From the IMG/VR virus record IMGVR_UViG_3300042691_036646, positions 1 through 20,475 of that record: 20,475 nt of DNA; one strand, written 5' to 3'. The notes under the pieces were generated by a model. The model was not told the origin of the DNA and made no database searches. It worked only from the letters and a program-made list of their open reading frames with translations. Source of the stretch: a virus. Positions 20,406-20,475 of the stretch are shown piece after piece. How positions within the stretch are numbered: position 1 is the stretch's first letter; every line of letters starts with the position of its first letter. Both the position numbers and the translations under genes were made by a program.

Positions 20406-20475
20406 TAGGCAAATTCTCCATCTTTTCTATGCCCCACACGCATGGCCATATTACTGTCAGTTTCTCGTACTTCAA
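20405..20475 (-). CDS. C-terminal fragment of an unidentified protein (5' partial)
   Basis: The last 22 codons of a minus-strand gene whose start lies beyond the right edge. It ends EVRETDSNMAMRVGHRKDGE followed by FA and a TAA that shares its last base with the SDR start (TAATG), so it is in the same operon. The frame is open to the window edge. Too short to assign; I do not recognise the ending. Confidence 0.6.
   Translation of the reverse strand, partial: EVRETDSNMAMRVGHRKDGEFA

Noticed and set aside
1-20475. tRNA genes, CRISPR repeats, insertion sequences
   Set aside because: No cloverleaf with CCA end, regular direct repeats with spacers, transposase motif or flanking terminal repeats was seen by eye; a covariance-model scan would be decisive for tRNAs.

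Overview
The window is a gene-dense, AT-rich stretch (most lines about one third G+C) that reads as part of a large tailed-phage genome, most likely a T4-type myovirus of an aquatic bacterium. The evidence is wall-to-wall small genes with 1-4 nt ATGA/TAATG overlaps, nearly all on one strand; phage-style nucleotide genes (thymidylate synthase, dihydrofolate reductase, MazG-like, 5'-3' exonuclease); and many small conserved proteins whose relatives I recall from cyanophage-like and other marine T4-type phages. No head, tail, terminase or polymerase gene lies in the window, so the phage type and host are inferences. No tRNA, CRISPR array or insertion sequence was seen.

Layout. Bases 1-1637 hold two plus-strand genes: a two-repeat protein cut by the window edge and a small unknown. 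They converge, with an 11-nt overlap, on a minus-strand block that runs to the right edge. Read in its own direction (high to low coordinates), that block holds: an unknown C-terminal fragment, an SDR oxidoreductase, a YhhQ-type queuosine-precursor transporter, a small membrane protein, a MazG-like enzyme, GMP reductase, QueE, a DUF2061 membrane protein, small unknowns, an SGNH-like hydrolase, a 5'-3' exonuclease (15177-14188), a run of small unknowns and a DUF3307-like membrane protein (14188-11040), a MoxR ATPase and a metallopeptidase/VWA protein with two small genes between them (10976-7731), more small unknowns, DHFR, ThyA, a sugar epimerase and a DegT aminotransferase.

Three functional themes stand out. 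(1) Purine and 7-deazaguanine metabolism: QueE, the YhhQ-type transporter, GMP reductase and MazG lie within about 3 kb, suggesting queuosine supply or 7-deazaguanine DNA modification. (2) Thymidylate synthesis: DHFR and ThyA are adjacent. (3) Sugar or surface chemistry: the DegT aminotransferase, NAD-dependent epimerase, possibly the SGNH hydrolase and the repeat protein at the left end.

The most unusual signals are regulatory. Four closely related sigma70-type promoters (TTGACA or CAGACA, 17 bp, TATAAT or TAAAAT) share the block GACAAATATTC and lie in the short gaps before the MoxR, VWA and two small genes; two carry a dyad over the -10 element. A 13-bp perfect inverted repeat right after the MoxR stop codon encloses the ribosome-binding site and start of the next gene, like T4 hairpins that silence translation from read-through RNA. 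Promoters before thyA and the exonuclease would start RNA at or within a few bases of the start codon. Three genes of 39-54 codons were found in apparent gaps.
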